DNA of 48,937 nt from positions 1 to 48,937 of the forward strand of contig CADCIQ010000040.1 of assembly GCA_902801425.1 (NCBI GenBank), written 5' to 3'. The stretch's first letter is position 1; each line of letters begins with the position of its first letter. Made by a program: the position numbers and the translations under genes. Shown piece by piece: positions 8,434-16,462 of this stretch. Under the pieces are notes generated by a model. That model did not search any database and had not been told where the DNA came from. It saw only the letters and a list, made by a program, of their open reading frames with translations. Source of the stretch: an uncultured Bacteroidales bacterium (lineage in GTDB: Bacteria; Bacteroidota; Bacteroidia; Bacteroidales; Bacteroidaceae).

Positions 8434-8521
8434 CTTGCAAGTTAGATGGAAACTGACACTACACTTGGCTACACGAATTAGAGTCGTAAAATTAATGCGA
8501 CATTAACGTGGAATTTATGAG

Positions 8522-8558
8522 AACTTGCTTTAGCTTGATGAGCTTCAGCGAATAATTA
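8522..8558. repeat. Dispersed ACTTGC/AGCTTGATGAGCTT element
   Basis: ACTTGCTTTAGCTTGATGAG followed by CTTCAGCGAATAATTAA. Close copies occur at 47092-47125, at about 48291-48326, and inverted at about 48366-48397. Function unknown. Confidence 0.65.
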
Positions 8559-8669
8559 AAGTTGACTCACGGAATGAAAACATTGTTACAATAATACCGA
8601 AAATGCAATACGGAGGTATGGCCTTGAAGAAAAATGCGATTGGCATAACATTTTTTGGAGATTTTTTTC

Positions 8670-8698
8670 TTTGTTTCAGTAGAAAATGTTTATCTTTG
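8670..8698 (+). promoter_or_regulatory. Promoter of the accessory cassette
   Basis: TTTG at 8670-8673 and TATCTTTG at 8691-8698 with a 17-base spacer match the Bacteroidetes -33/-7 pattern. It precedes the 8748 gene by about 50 bases. No comparable box was seen before the next six genes, so it is the best candidate to drive the cassette to 15635. Confidence 0.8.
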
Positions 8699-8747
8699 CA
8701 AAATCCTATTAGAACAATAATAACTGAAACCACCTAAAAGAGAATAT

Positions 8748-8978
8748 ATGACAATACCAGGGATTATTTGCTTGATAGTATTTGCATTCGTGTTTCCTTG
8801 GGTCTTTGATAGAATATGTATGTACATTTCCAAGAAGACTACCAAGCATGAGTATGGTATCAAGGATACATATGAGCACTTTCATAAGGAACTCGTCAAA
8901 ATAGAAAGAGCGCGCAAAAGACGTGCTTTTTATGAAACTGTACAAAAGTTCTTTAGAAAACTCTTTGGTGGTAAATAG
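8748..8978 (+). CDS. Small single-pass membrane protein, unknown
   Basis: 76 residues, not recognised. Residues 3-24 form one hydrophobic helix (IPGIICLIVFAFVFPWVFD); the rest is a strongly basic, helical tail (KIERARKRRAFYETVQKFFR). With the positive tail after the helix, the C-terminus is predicted to stay in the cytoplasm. First gene of the cassette, behind a good promoter. It could be a membrane anchor or a small toxic peptide; neither can be shown. Confidence 0.7.
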   Translation: MTIPGIICLIVFAFVFPWVFDRICMYISKKTTKHEYGIKDTYEHFHKELVKIERARKRRAFYETVQKFFRKLFGGK

Positions 8979-9022
8979 TCATAGGTAGCAACATCTAATA
9001 ACAAAACCATATCAATACAAAT

Positions 9023-9439
9023 ATGAAAACAACAGAAGACACAGAACTACTAACCGTTGGGCAACTCCTTGAGGAATTGGCTGAGTTCGAAGAGGACTAC
9101 TCTGACTATGACGTAGTTTGCTGGACTCCCGACCATGAGCCTTGTTTCCCTACAAGCGTTGAACTTGATGAGGATGGCGACCTCTGCATCAGCCTTAAAG
9201 AGGATGATGGAGAGAACTACAATGTCGGTATGCTTATTGAAGAACTCAAAGAGTATGATGAAGACACTCTGGTATATGTTGCCGCTCGTGGTCTTTTCAT
9301 GAATATTGAGGTGAAAAATGACTACACCATCTTCTATGAAGACCTTGATGAAGAAAGCGACATTGAGGTTGTTGCCTGCGATGGCATCATCTTTGGTGAA
9401 TATGAAGATGAGTGGTCGGATGATGAAGAGGATTTTTGA
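9023..9439 (+). CDS. Highly acidic protein with a duplicated LLEEL motif
   Basis: 138 residues, unknown function, extremely rich in Asp and Glu. Two related units are visible: TVGQLLEELAEFEEDYSDYD (residues 10-29) and VGMLIEELKEYDEDTLVYVA (about 73-92). Each resembles the short TVxxLIEELxxxxxDxxVxV motif found in many small bacterial and phage proteins. No signal peptide or membrane segment. The charge would be compatible with a DNA-mimic or a chaperone-like partner, but this is speculation. Starts 44 bases after the preceding gene, same strand. Confidence 0.75.
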   Translation: MKTTEDTELLTVGQLLEELAEFEEDYSDYDVVCWTPDHEPCFPTSVELDEDGDLCISLKEDDGENYNVGMLIEELKEYDEDTLVYVAARGLFMNIEVKNDYTIFYEDLDEESDIEVVACDGIIFGEYEDEWSDDEEDF

Positions 9440-9475
9440 TCCTAACGACAACTAAACTTAAAACTATTCATAACA

Positions 9476-10927
9476 ATGAGCACACCTATTCAAGAACAAA
9501 CCGAAAGGAAAGGTATCACAATTATTGACGAGAAAGGACTTTGTACCTCATCGCAGCTAAAACTTCTCCAGAATTGTGCTTCCTTATATTTTATGTTAGA
9601 GGAATACAATTCACTTGCAGACATACTTAACTCCCTGGGAGTCAAGGTTTATATACGTGAAGGAATAATAGAGAAAAACAATACAGACTTTCTGAAAGAA
9701 GCTGAGATATTTTGGGGGGCTATATTAGAAAGTCCAAGTGCAGGCGAAGAAGCGAAATGGGAGGCAAGAAAGAACATTTCCAAGATCAAAGATGAATGCC
9801 CAAAGTCTTTTCTTCGTGGAAGATACCTCCCAGAAGATAAAACTATAGAACTTTTCCCAGAAGAGATGATGGCTGAATCTGAGGGCGCAGAACACATGGA
9901 GGAACTGTTGGTTTCTACTTTGGTTCATGAGACAATGCACGCATACTTTGACCGTCCAGGACATGAAGGCTATCCATACGCATATTTCGTGGAAGAGCCA
10001 TTGGCTGAGTTTGGCATGCTTCTCTACCTATATAAGACTGGAAGTTGTTTCTACAATTGGGCATATAATGATGTGGCAAACAAACGCAGTAGCTATCGTC
10101 ATGGAGCACAACTGATGAATCAATATATTTCAGAAAAATTCCCATCTGCCATAAAGCAGTATCTGGTGGAATATAAAATTGGCCTGAACAAATATACTAT
10201 GCTCGGTTTCAATTATAATGATGGCACTATTTCTCTGCCCAAAAGAAATATTAATGATAGTTCTACTATTGCCATTAACGGACAGCAATGGCAAGATGTC
10301 TTCAGCAACCCACCTCGTTATTGCTATGATAAGACCACCAATACATTATATCTTGACGGTGACTGGAGTGAAGACCGTCATCATAATAGAGAAATGTATG
10401 AGAAAATGAGGGAAAAAGATGTTTATGTCATGATTTCTGACTTGGATATCGATTTTCGTTGTTATCATAAATTGTCAAGAATCTATTTAGCAGACAACTT
10501 TACAATCAGCCGTTATCATCACCTTCACGATCTATTGTCAGAATATCCAATAATGATATCTCCCACGAACAAGTACCATACAATTGTAAAAGGCGTACTT
10601 TTCTTTAAGCACGACAACACCCCCGTCTTAGGCGGACGTGGTGATGGTTTGTATGAAATATGTCGCAATGGGAAGTTGGGTATTGTAGATGCTCAGCTTA
10701 ATCAGATTGTGCCTTGCAAATACGATGGTTTTTGGTGTAGTTTTGACAAAAATGGTTTACTTGAGGTGCGAAACAATTCTCTTCATGGTTTGGTTAACAA
10801 GAAAGGAGAAGAGCAAGTTCCTCTACAATATGATAGTTATATTGTAATCAGAGATGATGGAACTTATACAGTCAAACAGAATGGTGAAGAGTTCAAAATC
10901 GACAAATTCGGCAACAAGGTAGAATAG
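9476..10927 (+). CDS. HExxH putative zinc metallopeptidase with WG-repeat C-terminus
   Basis: 483 residues, no signal peptide. The N-terminal half carries HETMH at 151-155 in a hydrophobic helix (LLVSTLVHETMHAYF), followed by FVEEPLAEFG with Glu173/174/178 as candidate third zinc ligand: a gluzincin-like arrangement. Residues about 230-370 are a spacer with no recognised domain. The C-terminus (about 385-483) has KLGIVDAQLNQIVPCKYDG, LHGLVNKKGEEQVPLQYDS and YTVKQNGEEFKIDKFGNKV, typical of WG repeats (beta-rich binding modules). Role unknown; the peptidase may cleave a cell target or a partner in the cassette. Starts 36 bases after the acidic protein. Confidence 0.75.
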   Translation: MSTPIQEQTERKGITIIDEKGLCTSSQLKLLQNCASLYFMLEEYNSLADILNSLGVKVYIREGIIEKNNTDFLKEAEIFWGAILESPSAGEEAKWEARKNISKIKDECPKSFLRGRYLPEDKTIELFPEEMMAESEGAEHMEELLVSTLVHETMHAYFDRPGHEGYPYAYFVEEPLAEFGMLLYLYKTGSCFYNWAYNDVANKRSSYRHGAQLMNQYISEKFPSAIKQYLVEYKIGLNKYTMLGFNYNDGTISLPKRNINDSSTIAINGQQWQDVFSNPPRYCYDKTTNTLYLDGDWSEDRHHNREMYEKMREKDVYVMISDLDIDFRCYHKLSRIYLADNFTISRYHHLHDLLSEYPIMISPTNKYHTIVKGVLFFKHDNTPVLGGRGDGLYEICRNGKLGIVDAQLNQIVPCKYDGFWCSFDKNGLLEVRNNSLHGLVNKKGEEQVPLQYDSYIVIRDDGTYTVKQNGEEFKIDKFGNKVE

Positions 10928-11024
10928 GCTCTACATGATGTTGGATGTGGATTGATTGCACTCCCAAAGCTACGAACTCAAAAGAACAATATAATCATTT
11001 TACAAACATTTATTAAACAAGTTA

Positions 11025-11068
11025 TTCACAAGAATAATGTGATGTTATAATTATATCATTCTTGTGAA
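11025..11068. repeat. Hairpin upstream of the leucine-rich-repeat gene
   Basis: TTCACAAGAAT (11025-11035) pairs with ATTCTTGTGAA (11058-11068), extended by AATGTGAT/ATATCATT inside. There is no T-run, so it may be an operator or mRNA structure more than a terminator. It ends 17 bases before the ATG at 11086. Confidence 0.55.
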
Positions 11069-11085
11069 GACTTACTAAAGAACTT

Positions 11086-12369
11086 ATGACAATGAAAAAA
11101 TTTCATGATGGCAGACCTATATTTGAAGCTGCCAATAGCGAAGAACTCGCCAAGGCCGTCGAAGCATTTGACGATGAAGTGAAGCCTCCTTATGTAGTGA
11201 GAATACCTGACACTTCAAAGGAAGTAAAGGAACTGGCGTTTTTTGAAAATGATACAATAGATGTAGTTTTACTACCTACTTCTGTGGTAACAATTGCAAA
11301 AATGGCATTCTGGAGTTGCACAAAACTTGACCGTATTTCCATTCCAAACTCCGTAAAAGAGATTGGAGAAAATGCTTTTAAAATGTGTGCAAACCTTACT
11401 GAGATAAATATACCTGAATCAGTAATTAAAATTGGTCAGGAAGCCTTCTCTCGCTGTATAAGGCTTACAAGTATTAGTGTTAGTCCTAACAATCAGGTGT
11501 ATGAAGGTCATAATGCTATCATTGAGAAAAAATCCCACAAATTGATTTGGGGGTGCCAGAACACAATCATCCCTAACTCAGTAAAAGAGATTGACAATGA
11601 GGCTTTCCATGGTTGTATAGGTCTAAAAAGCATCACCATTCCAAGTTCTGTAACGCATATTGGTTTTAGTGCATTTAGCGACTGTCAAGATTTAGAAGAA
11701 GTTGATTTGTCATCTTCCCAAATCACAAAATTAGGACATGATGTATTCCGCAATTGCAAAAATCTCAAACGTATTAATCTTCCCAATACTGTTACGGAGA
11801 TTTTTGGGGAGACATTTTGCGGATGTTCAAGTCTAACAGACATTAACCTTCCAAAATCATTGACAAAAATTGGTTACCGTGTTTTCGAGGGTTGTAAAAG
11901 CCTTGCCTCAATCACTTTCCCAAACTCCATAACGAGTATAGGAGCAGAAGCATTCTATGGAACAAAATGGTATAATGAACTACCAAATGGTTTTGTTTAT
12001 GTGGGGCAAGTTCTTTATGGATGTAAAGGCAAAATGCCAGCAAATACAGTTGTTTCTGTAAAATATGGAACAAAGGGTATTGCAGGAGGAGCGTTCTGTG
12101 GTTGCTCAGGTCTTACTTCAATTACAATCCCAGACTCTGTGACAAACATTGGAGAGGCTGCATTTTGTAATTGCGCAGGCCTTACAAAAATTGTCATTCC
12201 TGATTCGGTGAAGACAATTGGGGCAGAAGCCTTCTCTGAATGCTATAATCTGAAGGAAATTCACATAAAAAATCCAGCATTACTTAAGAATGTGCGTCCT
12301 TATCTTTGCTATAATGTCAGAATCATAACCACACAATCAAGTGTGGATGCAGAAGATGATTACATATAA
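11086..12369 (+). CDS. Cytoplasmic BspA-type leucine-rich-repeat protein
   Basis: 427 residues made largely of LRR_5 (BspA/TpLRR) repeats of about 23 residues with the pattern LTSITIPDSVTNIGEAAFCN; roughly a dozen can be counted between residues 65 and 410. An irregular insert lies at about 130-160. BspA-type proteins are usually surface adhesins, but this one has no signal peptide or lipobox (it starts MTMKKFHDGRPIFEA), so it is predicted to stay in the cytoplasm and bind proteins there. An alternative start is the second Met (11092). Part of the same-strand cassette. Confidence 0.88.
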   Translation: MTMKKFHDGRPIFEAANSEELAKAVEAFDDEVKPPYVVRIPDTSKEVKELAFFENDTIDVVLLPTSVVTIAKMAFWSCTKLDRISIPNSVKEIGENAFKMCANLTEINIPESVIKIGQEAFSRCIRLTSISVSPNNQVYEGHNAIIEKKSHKLIWGCQNTIIPNSVKEIDNEAFHGCIGLKSITIPSSVTHIGFSAFSDCQDLEEVDLSSSQITKLGHDVFRNCKNLKRINLPNTVTEIFGETFCGCSSLTDINLPKSLTKIGYRVFEGCKSLASITFPNSITSIGAEAFYGTKWYNELPNGFVYVGQVLYGCKGKMPANTVVSVKYGTKGIAGGAFCGCSGLTSITIPDSVTNIGEAAFCNCAGLTKIVIPDSVKTIGAEAFSECYNLKEIHIKNPALLKNVRPYLCYNVRIITTQSSVDAEDDYI

Positions 12370-12414
12370 AATCATCATCTGCATCCTCTTAACCATATAA
12401 TTCAAGAACAGAAT

Positions 12415-14295
12415 ATGTATATATCAAAAACTAGGTTTATAAACTGGACGCGCTGCCCGATGTATTTCCCTATGGAATTGAAACACAATCCTATGGGGAT
12501 GGATGACATTGATGCTGAACGTGAACGCCGCGAGGAAATGATGAGCGAACTGATAAGCGGAATGTCATCAGCAGAAGGGAGCGTGGATGAAGAAGAGTTT
12601 GATGCCAAGCCAAGTGAGGAACTTGAGGCTTTGCTACCATACTACAATCAGGTGGAGGATGAGGCTCTGAAGGTTGCCCAAAGGTATTTCAATGGCACTT
12701 TCATAGCAGACTCAAAGGATGTGCATAAGCAGAAACTCTTTGAATATGAACAGCATGGGCATACCTATCGTTGCTATGTGGATATATACAACGAGAATGA
12801 GAAGGAAATAAACATCATAGAGGTAAAAGCCACCACTTGTAGTAAGTTTACTGAAATTGAGCGCTCAGACAAGAAAAGTGGCACGACATATTCTTTGTTT
12901 GTTAAGGAGAACAACACATTGCACCTGAACACTACTGATAGGAATGAGAAGGTGGATAAGTGGTTCAACGAGAAGAAAGGTTTATTACTCAACCGCTATA
13001 GAGAAGAAGGTAAATATCCTCATGATGTCGCATTTCAGAGGTTTGTGATAGAACATGCCTTACAGAAGGCAGGGGACAAGCGCAAGGTAAACTACTATCT
13101 TGCTGTTCTCAATAACAAGTATGTGTATGATGGAGCTGTTGATTCTGATGGAAAAAGAATCTACAATAAAGTGGATGATCAGGAGATTATTACATTCATA
13201 GACATGAATGAAATATCTGAGGAATATCAGCCTTTCATTCTTAAAGAAGTTGCCACTCTTGAAAGCTACATCTCTACTCCACATGACATCAAGAATAAAG
13301 TTCCTGTTGGTGAATGGTGTGCCTGGGGCAAGAATACGGAATGCTTATTCTTTAGTCATTGTTTCAATACACTTAGGAGTGTTCCTGATAAAAACAAGGC
13401 TAATAACTATATAAGTTTCAGGGGATTCAAACAAGGTGATATCAAATCCAAGTATCAACTGATAAATGAGGGATATTGCAAGTTTGATGATGTGCCTGTG
13501 GAATGGTTGGAAAAGGAATATCACCAGATACAGAGGGATTGCTATGACACAGACTCTGAGTTTATAGACAAAGAGAAAATGAAGTATTGGTTTGACCAAA
13601 TGGAATATCCAATCTATCATTTTGACTTTGAGTCCTTCCCTTGTCCTTTGCCACGTTTCCGTGGTGAAAATCCTTATAGGCAATCAGTTTTTGAGTTCTC
13701 TCTACACATAGAGCGTGAACCAGGCATTTGTGATAAGGAGAAAGACAATGTTATCTTCCTCAATGCAGAAAGTGGTGATGATGAACGTGAGGATTTGGCA
13801 AAAGCAATAATAGACAATTTTGAGTTCAATGAGGATGGTTCACTTCATGGCACAATGCTTGCTCAGAATACAACCTTTGAGAAAAAACGCTTGGAGGAAC
13901 TTGCAGATCTATTCCCTGAATACAGTAAGAAACTTCTTGCAATCAGAGACAAGTCAGCAGATCTGATACATCTTTTGAAGACTAAAAAAGATATGTATGC
14001 AGAAGCCTTTCCTGAAAGCGCAGGCATCATTAACTACTATAACAAGAACCTGAGTGGAAGTTATTCCATCAAGAAGACTCTCCCTGTACTTGTTCCATCT
14101 TTGACATACCAAGGCATGGATGTTGGTAATGGTGTGCAGGCATACATTGCGTATCTCAACTATGACTCACCAGAGCCTACCTTTGGCATTATGAATACAA
14201 AGGAAGAGCGTAGAGCTGCACTCTCACGCTATTGTCAGCAAGACACTTGGGCTATGGTGGAGATATTGAGAGCAGTAAGGGCTAAGATACAGTAA
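12415..14295 (+). CDS. DUF2779-type nuclease: RecB/Cas4-like domain fused to DEDD exonuclease-like domain
   Basis: 626 residues. The N-terminal half has PD-(D/E)XK features: YVD (Asp123) followed by IIEVKA (Glu136, Lys138). Cys14 (WTRCP) plus a later cluster (GEWCAWGKNTECLFFSHCF, about residues 300-320) give four cysteines spaced as in the iron-sulfur clusters of Cas4/AddB nucleases. The C-terminal half starts at YHFDFESF (Asp404, Glu406), continues with AQNTTFEKKRLEEL and DLIHLL and ends with YCQQDTWAMVEIL, the YCxxDT exonuclease motif; together these fit DUF2779. Predicted to process nucleic acid ends. It follows the LRR gene by 45 bases. Confidence 0.82.
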   Translation: MYISKTRFINWTRCPMYFPMELKHNPMGMDDIDAERERREEMMSELISGMSSAEGSVDEEEFDAKPSEELEALLPYYNQVEDEALKVAQRYFNGTFIADSKDVHKQKLFEYEQHGHTYRCYVDIYNENEKEINIIEVKATTCSKFTEIERSDKKSGTTYSLFVKENNTLHLNTTDRNEKVDKWFNEKKGLLLNRYREEGKYPHDVAFQRFVIEHALQKAGDKRKVNYYLAVLNNKYVYDGAVDSDGKRIYNKVDDQEIITFIDMNEISEEYQPFILKEVATLESYISTPHDIKNKVPVGEWCAWGKNTECLFFSHCFNTLRSVPDKNKANNYISFRGFKQGDIKSKYQLINEGYCKFDDVPVEWLEKEYHQIQRDCYDTDSEFIDKEKMKYWFDQMEYPIYHFDFESFPCPLPRFRGENPYRQSVFEFSLHIEREPGICDKEKDNVIFLNAESGDDEREDLAKAIIDNFEFNEDGSLHGTMLAQNTTFEKKRLEELADLFPEYSKKLLAIRDKSADLIHLLKTKKDMYAEAFPESAGIINYYNKNLSGSYSIKKTLPVLVPSLTYQGMDVGNGVQAYIAYLNYDSPEPTFGIMNTKEERRAALSRYCQQDTWAMVEILRAVRAKIQ

Positions 14296-14355
14296 TCACA
14301 AGAAATATTGTGTATGCAAAGCCTGCTCATCAAGCTATAAATGAGAATGCAGAAG

Positions 14356-14394
14356 AACAAATGGAGATTGATTTTATGTCAATTTCCATTTGTT
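14356..14394 (+). terminator. Hairpin between nuclease and ART genes
   Basis: AACAAATGGAGATTG (14356-14370) pairs with CAATTTCCATTTGTT (14380-14394) with one mismatch and a 9-base loop. Only a weak T-run follows (TTCTTTT at about 14404). It may attenuate transcription into the ART-NADAR pair; no good promoter box was seen in the 144-base gap. Confidence 0.5.
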
Positions 14395-14439
14395 GCTATA
14401 GTATTCTTTTAAATAACGTGTCTAATATGCACCTCAATT

Positions 14440-15015
14440 ATGAAAACGAAGACAAAAACATTATTCCACGGCTCTCCTTTCTTGTTTGACCAGTTTGACC
14501 TTTCTGGAGCTGGTGAAGGAACAGGAATTAAGTTTGGCTTTGGCGTTTATCTGACAGAAGTTGAGGCATCTGCTGTGCATTACTCACAACCACGCAACCT
14601 TGACTTGATGCCAGAGCATTATCTATATACAGTAGAGATTCCCGATATATCAGAGAACAATCATATAGTATCTGCATTACCAGTCTCTCCCATTATCATT
14701 AAGAAGGTGGAGGAGAAACTTGGTATTTCAGTACCCCTTAAGGTAACAACCAAGGGGAAAGAGTTCAGAAAATGGTTAGGAACAATTCTTACAGGAGCTA
14801 AGAAGGCTGGCTTTGCAGAAGAAAAAGTGAGTGCTGAATTTCTCAATAGCATTGGAGTTCTATACAATATATGGCCTACAGCCCAGACAAAGCCAGATGG
14901 TCCAAAGAATATTGCCGTGTTTGATGTTTCTAATATTCGCATCGTCAAGCGAGAACAAATAGAAATCAGAGAAGAAAAGAACAAATGGGTTCTTGTAAGT
15001 AGAAAAGAAGTATAA
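14440..15015 (+). CDS. ADP-ribosyltransferase-like protein (ART-PolyVal type)
   Basis: 191 residues. LFHGSPFLFDQFDLS (residues 8-22) and GEGTGIKFGFGVYLTE (25-40) match the first two ART motifs (His10 and Tyr37 at the NAD-contacting positions). EFLNSIGVLYNI and GPKNIAVFDVSNIRIV (133-170) match the closing strands of the ART domain seen in phage polyvalent proteins (GIxGIRY ... NYVVFDxxxIRI). YLYTVEIPD is also conserved in that family. The predicted reaction is transfer of ADP-ribose from NAD to an unknown target. The last base of its TAA is the first base of the next gene's ATG, indicating coupled translation with the NADAR protein. The third catalytic residue is not obvious. Confidence 0.75.
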   Translation: MKTKTKTLFHGSPFLFDQFDLSGAGEGTGIKFGFGVYLTEVEASAVHYSQPRNLDLMPEHYLYTVEIPDISENNHIVSALPVSPIIIKKVEEKLGISVPLKVTTKGKEFRKWLGTILTGAKKAGFAEEKVSAEFLNSIGVLYNIWPTAQTKPDGPKNIAVFDVSNIRIVKREQIEIREEKNKWVLVSRKEV

Positions 15016-15635
15016 TGAGCAAACATAGCGTCTATCCTTTCATCCAAAGATTCTATCCTGAGTATGATGGCATACAATCATACCCTACATCTGAATGTGC
15101 AGTATTTTGCAAGACCAATGAAGAATGGGGAATATTGAGCAATATGGCTTCAACTCCAATAATCATAGAAGGAGTTGAGTTCAAGAGCGCAGAGCATATT
15201 TTCCAAATGTTGAAATTCATTGAAGCAGAATATGTAAAGAAAGTTTGGCAAGGTATCACGGCAAATAACAAGATAAGTCAAAACATTAAGATGACTGCCA
15301 AGAGTTATGAGCCAGAGCACAGACGCGCAGATTGGGGCAGCATGATAGTTGATGCTCTTAAATACGCTATACAGAAGAAATATGAACAATGTGAATCATT
15401 CCGTCAAGAATTAGACAGAAGCAAAGGATTATACATTGTTGAGAAGCAAGCCAACCCAAAGAAACCTGCAGATACTTGGAGTGCCAAACAAGAAGGTGAT
15501 ATGTGGGTTGGTTCAAACCTCACAGGCAGACTATTGATGGAACTGCGCGATAATGGCAGATTGGAATATAATCTGCCGAATGATGCTTTAAGGTTCATTG
15601 ATATACTCAAACCTGAATTATCAAAGGATATATGA
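15015..15635 (+). CDS. NADAR-domain protein (YbiA-like), predicted ADP-ribose-linked N-glycosidase
   Basis: 206 residues. WGILSNMASTPIIIEGVEFK (38-57), SAEHIFQMLKF (58-68, with the conserved Glu60), RADWGSMIVDALKYAIQKK, LYIVEKQANP, ADTW and WVGSNLTGRLLMELR are the ordered motifs of the NADAR/YbiA fold. NADAR proteins hydrolyse N-glycosidic bonds; some remove ADP-ribose from guanine and act as antitoxins to DarT toxins. Here it overlaps the upstream ART gene by one base (TAATG), so it is the natural candidate to reverse the ART reaction or protect the host. The N-terminal 25 residues are family-specific. No similar pair is recognised elsewhere in the window. Confidence 0.85.
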   Translation: MSKHSVYPFIQRFYPEYDGIQSYPTSECAVFCKTNEEWGILSNMASTPIIIEGVEFKSAEHIFQMLKFIEAEYVKKVWQGITANNKISQNIKMTAKSYEPEHRRADWGSMIVDALKYAIQKKYEQCESFRQELDRSKGLYIVEKQANPKKPADTWSAKQEGDMWVGSNLTGRLLMELRDNGRLEYNLPNDALRFIDILKPELSKDI

Positions 15636-15677
15636 GATTACCGGGAATTTGTTGAAGAATAAAAAAATCTGACATTA

Positions 15678-15709
15678 TTTGGAGTTTTGAATATAATTGC
15701 GTATCTTTG
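15678..15709 (+). promoter_or_regulatory. Promoter of the rhodanese gene
   Basis: TTTG at 15678-15681 and TATCTTTG at 15702-15709, 20 bases apart, match the Bacteroidetes consensus well. The leader to the ATG at 15752 is about 36 bases. This marks the end of the accessory cassette. Confidence 0.85.
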
Positions 15710-15751
15710 CAGCAATAGTAGATAATTCACAAAGAAGAAATAACAGAAACA

Positions 15752-16138
15752 ATGAAGAAGATAATATTTATGAGTCTGTTTGGAGCAATATTCGGATTGT
15801 TCAGTTGCAATGCGCAGAATGAAAAATCGGACTCGGCATTCAAGAGCGTTGAGGTTGAGGAGTTTGCGAAGGTGATAGCCGATACCGCCGTTGTTCGCCT
15901 TGATGTGCGCACAGCAGACGAGTATGCCGAAGGGCATATAGATAACGCTATCAATATCGACGTTCTGAAAGACGATTTTGAAAGTAAGGCAACAGCTACG
16001 CTTCCAAAGGACAAGACCATCGCCCTGTATTGCCGTAGCGATCGCAGGAGCAAGAATGCCGCAAAGATTCTAACGAAGAATGGCTATACCGTCGTGGAGC
16101 TTAATTCGGGCTACAATGGATGGAAAAGCAAGAAATAA
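15752..16138 (+). CDS. Rhodanese-like domain lipoprotein
   Basis: 128 residues. A lipoprotein signal peptide (MKKIIFMSLFGAIFGLFSC; lipid-attached Cys19) precedes a single rhodanese domain: VVRLDVRTADEYAEGHIDNA, then the active-site loop CRSDRRS (catalytic Cys in YCRS) and GYNGWKSK at the end. Predicted to act in the envelope in sulfur transfer or thiol chemistry. It has its own promoter and is followed 22 bases later by a DUF2007 gene. Confidence 0.92.
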   Translation: MKKIIFMSLFGAIFGLFSCNAQNEKSDSAFKSVEVEEFAKVIADTAVVRLDVRTADEYAEGHIDNAINIDVLKDDFESKATATLPKDKTIALYCRSDRRSKNAAKILTKNGYTVVELNSGYNGWKSKK

Positions 16139-16160
16139 AAACCCTAAAACCTATTTTTCT

Positions 16161-16355
16161 ATGGTAAGACTAACAACATGTACAAATGAATTTAATGCAC
16201 AACTATTAAAGGGTGCATTAGAAAGTGAAGGAATACCCGCAATGTTATCCAACGAGATAATGAGCGGATATTTAGGCACACAAGGCGCTGATGTCCTCGT
16301 GAAGGAAGAAGACCTTGAAGCTGCAAAGAAGATTCTGGAGCAGCAGGAAAATTAA
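16161..16355 (+). CDS. DUF2007 family protein
   Basis: 64 residues from the ATG at 16161. The sequence (TTCTNEFNAQLLKGALESEG, then IPAMLSN and GADVLVKEEDLEAAKKIL) matches the small DUF2007 fold, a putative signal-transducing domain of unknown function. The frame is open upstream to 16080, but that part overlaps the rhodanese gene and carries no family similarity, so the later start is chosen. Probably co-transcribed with the rhodanese gene. Confidence 0.85.
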   Translation: MVRLTTCTNEFNAQLLKGALESEGIPAMLSNEIMSGYLGTQGADVLVKEEDLEAAKKILEQQEN

Positions 16356-16451
<96 letters not shown>

Positions 16452-16462
16452 ACTTTCAATAT

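Larger units (their letters stand above)
7772..8669. other. Gene-free 0.9-kb stretch built of repeats
   Basis: No credible gene was found in about 1 kb between the DUF2795 terminator and the promoter of the accessory cassette. It holds, in order: an 11-bp-step inverted word array with a 15-bp perfect inverted repeat (7856-7973), a long inverted repeat with five CATGTACATG palindromes (8056-8264), a second 11-bp-step array (8338-8433) and one copy of a dispersed ACTTGC...AGCTTGATGAGCTT element (8522-8558). The position, directly before a cassette of unusual genes, suggests a boundary or insertion hot spot. Confidence 0.6.

Noticed and set aside
14357-14440. Separate promoter for the ART-NADAR pair
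   Set aside because: No TAnnTTTG box with a proper -33 element was found; left open in the findings.
16080-16160. Longer DUF2007 protein
   Set aside because: The extra codons overlap the rhodanese gene in another frame and do not belong to the family.
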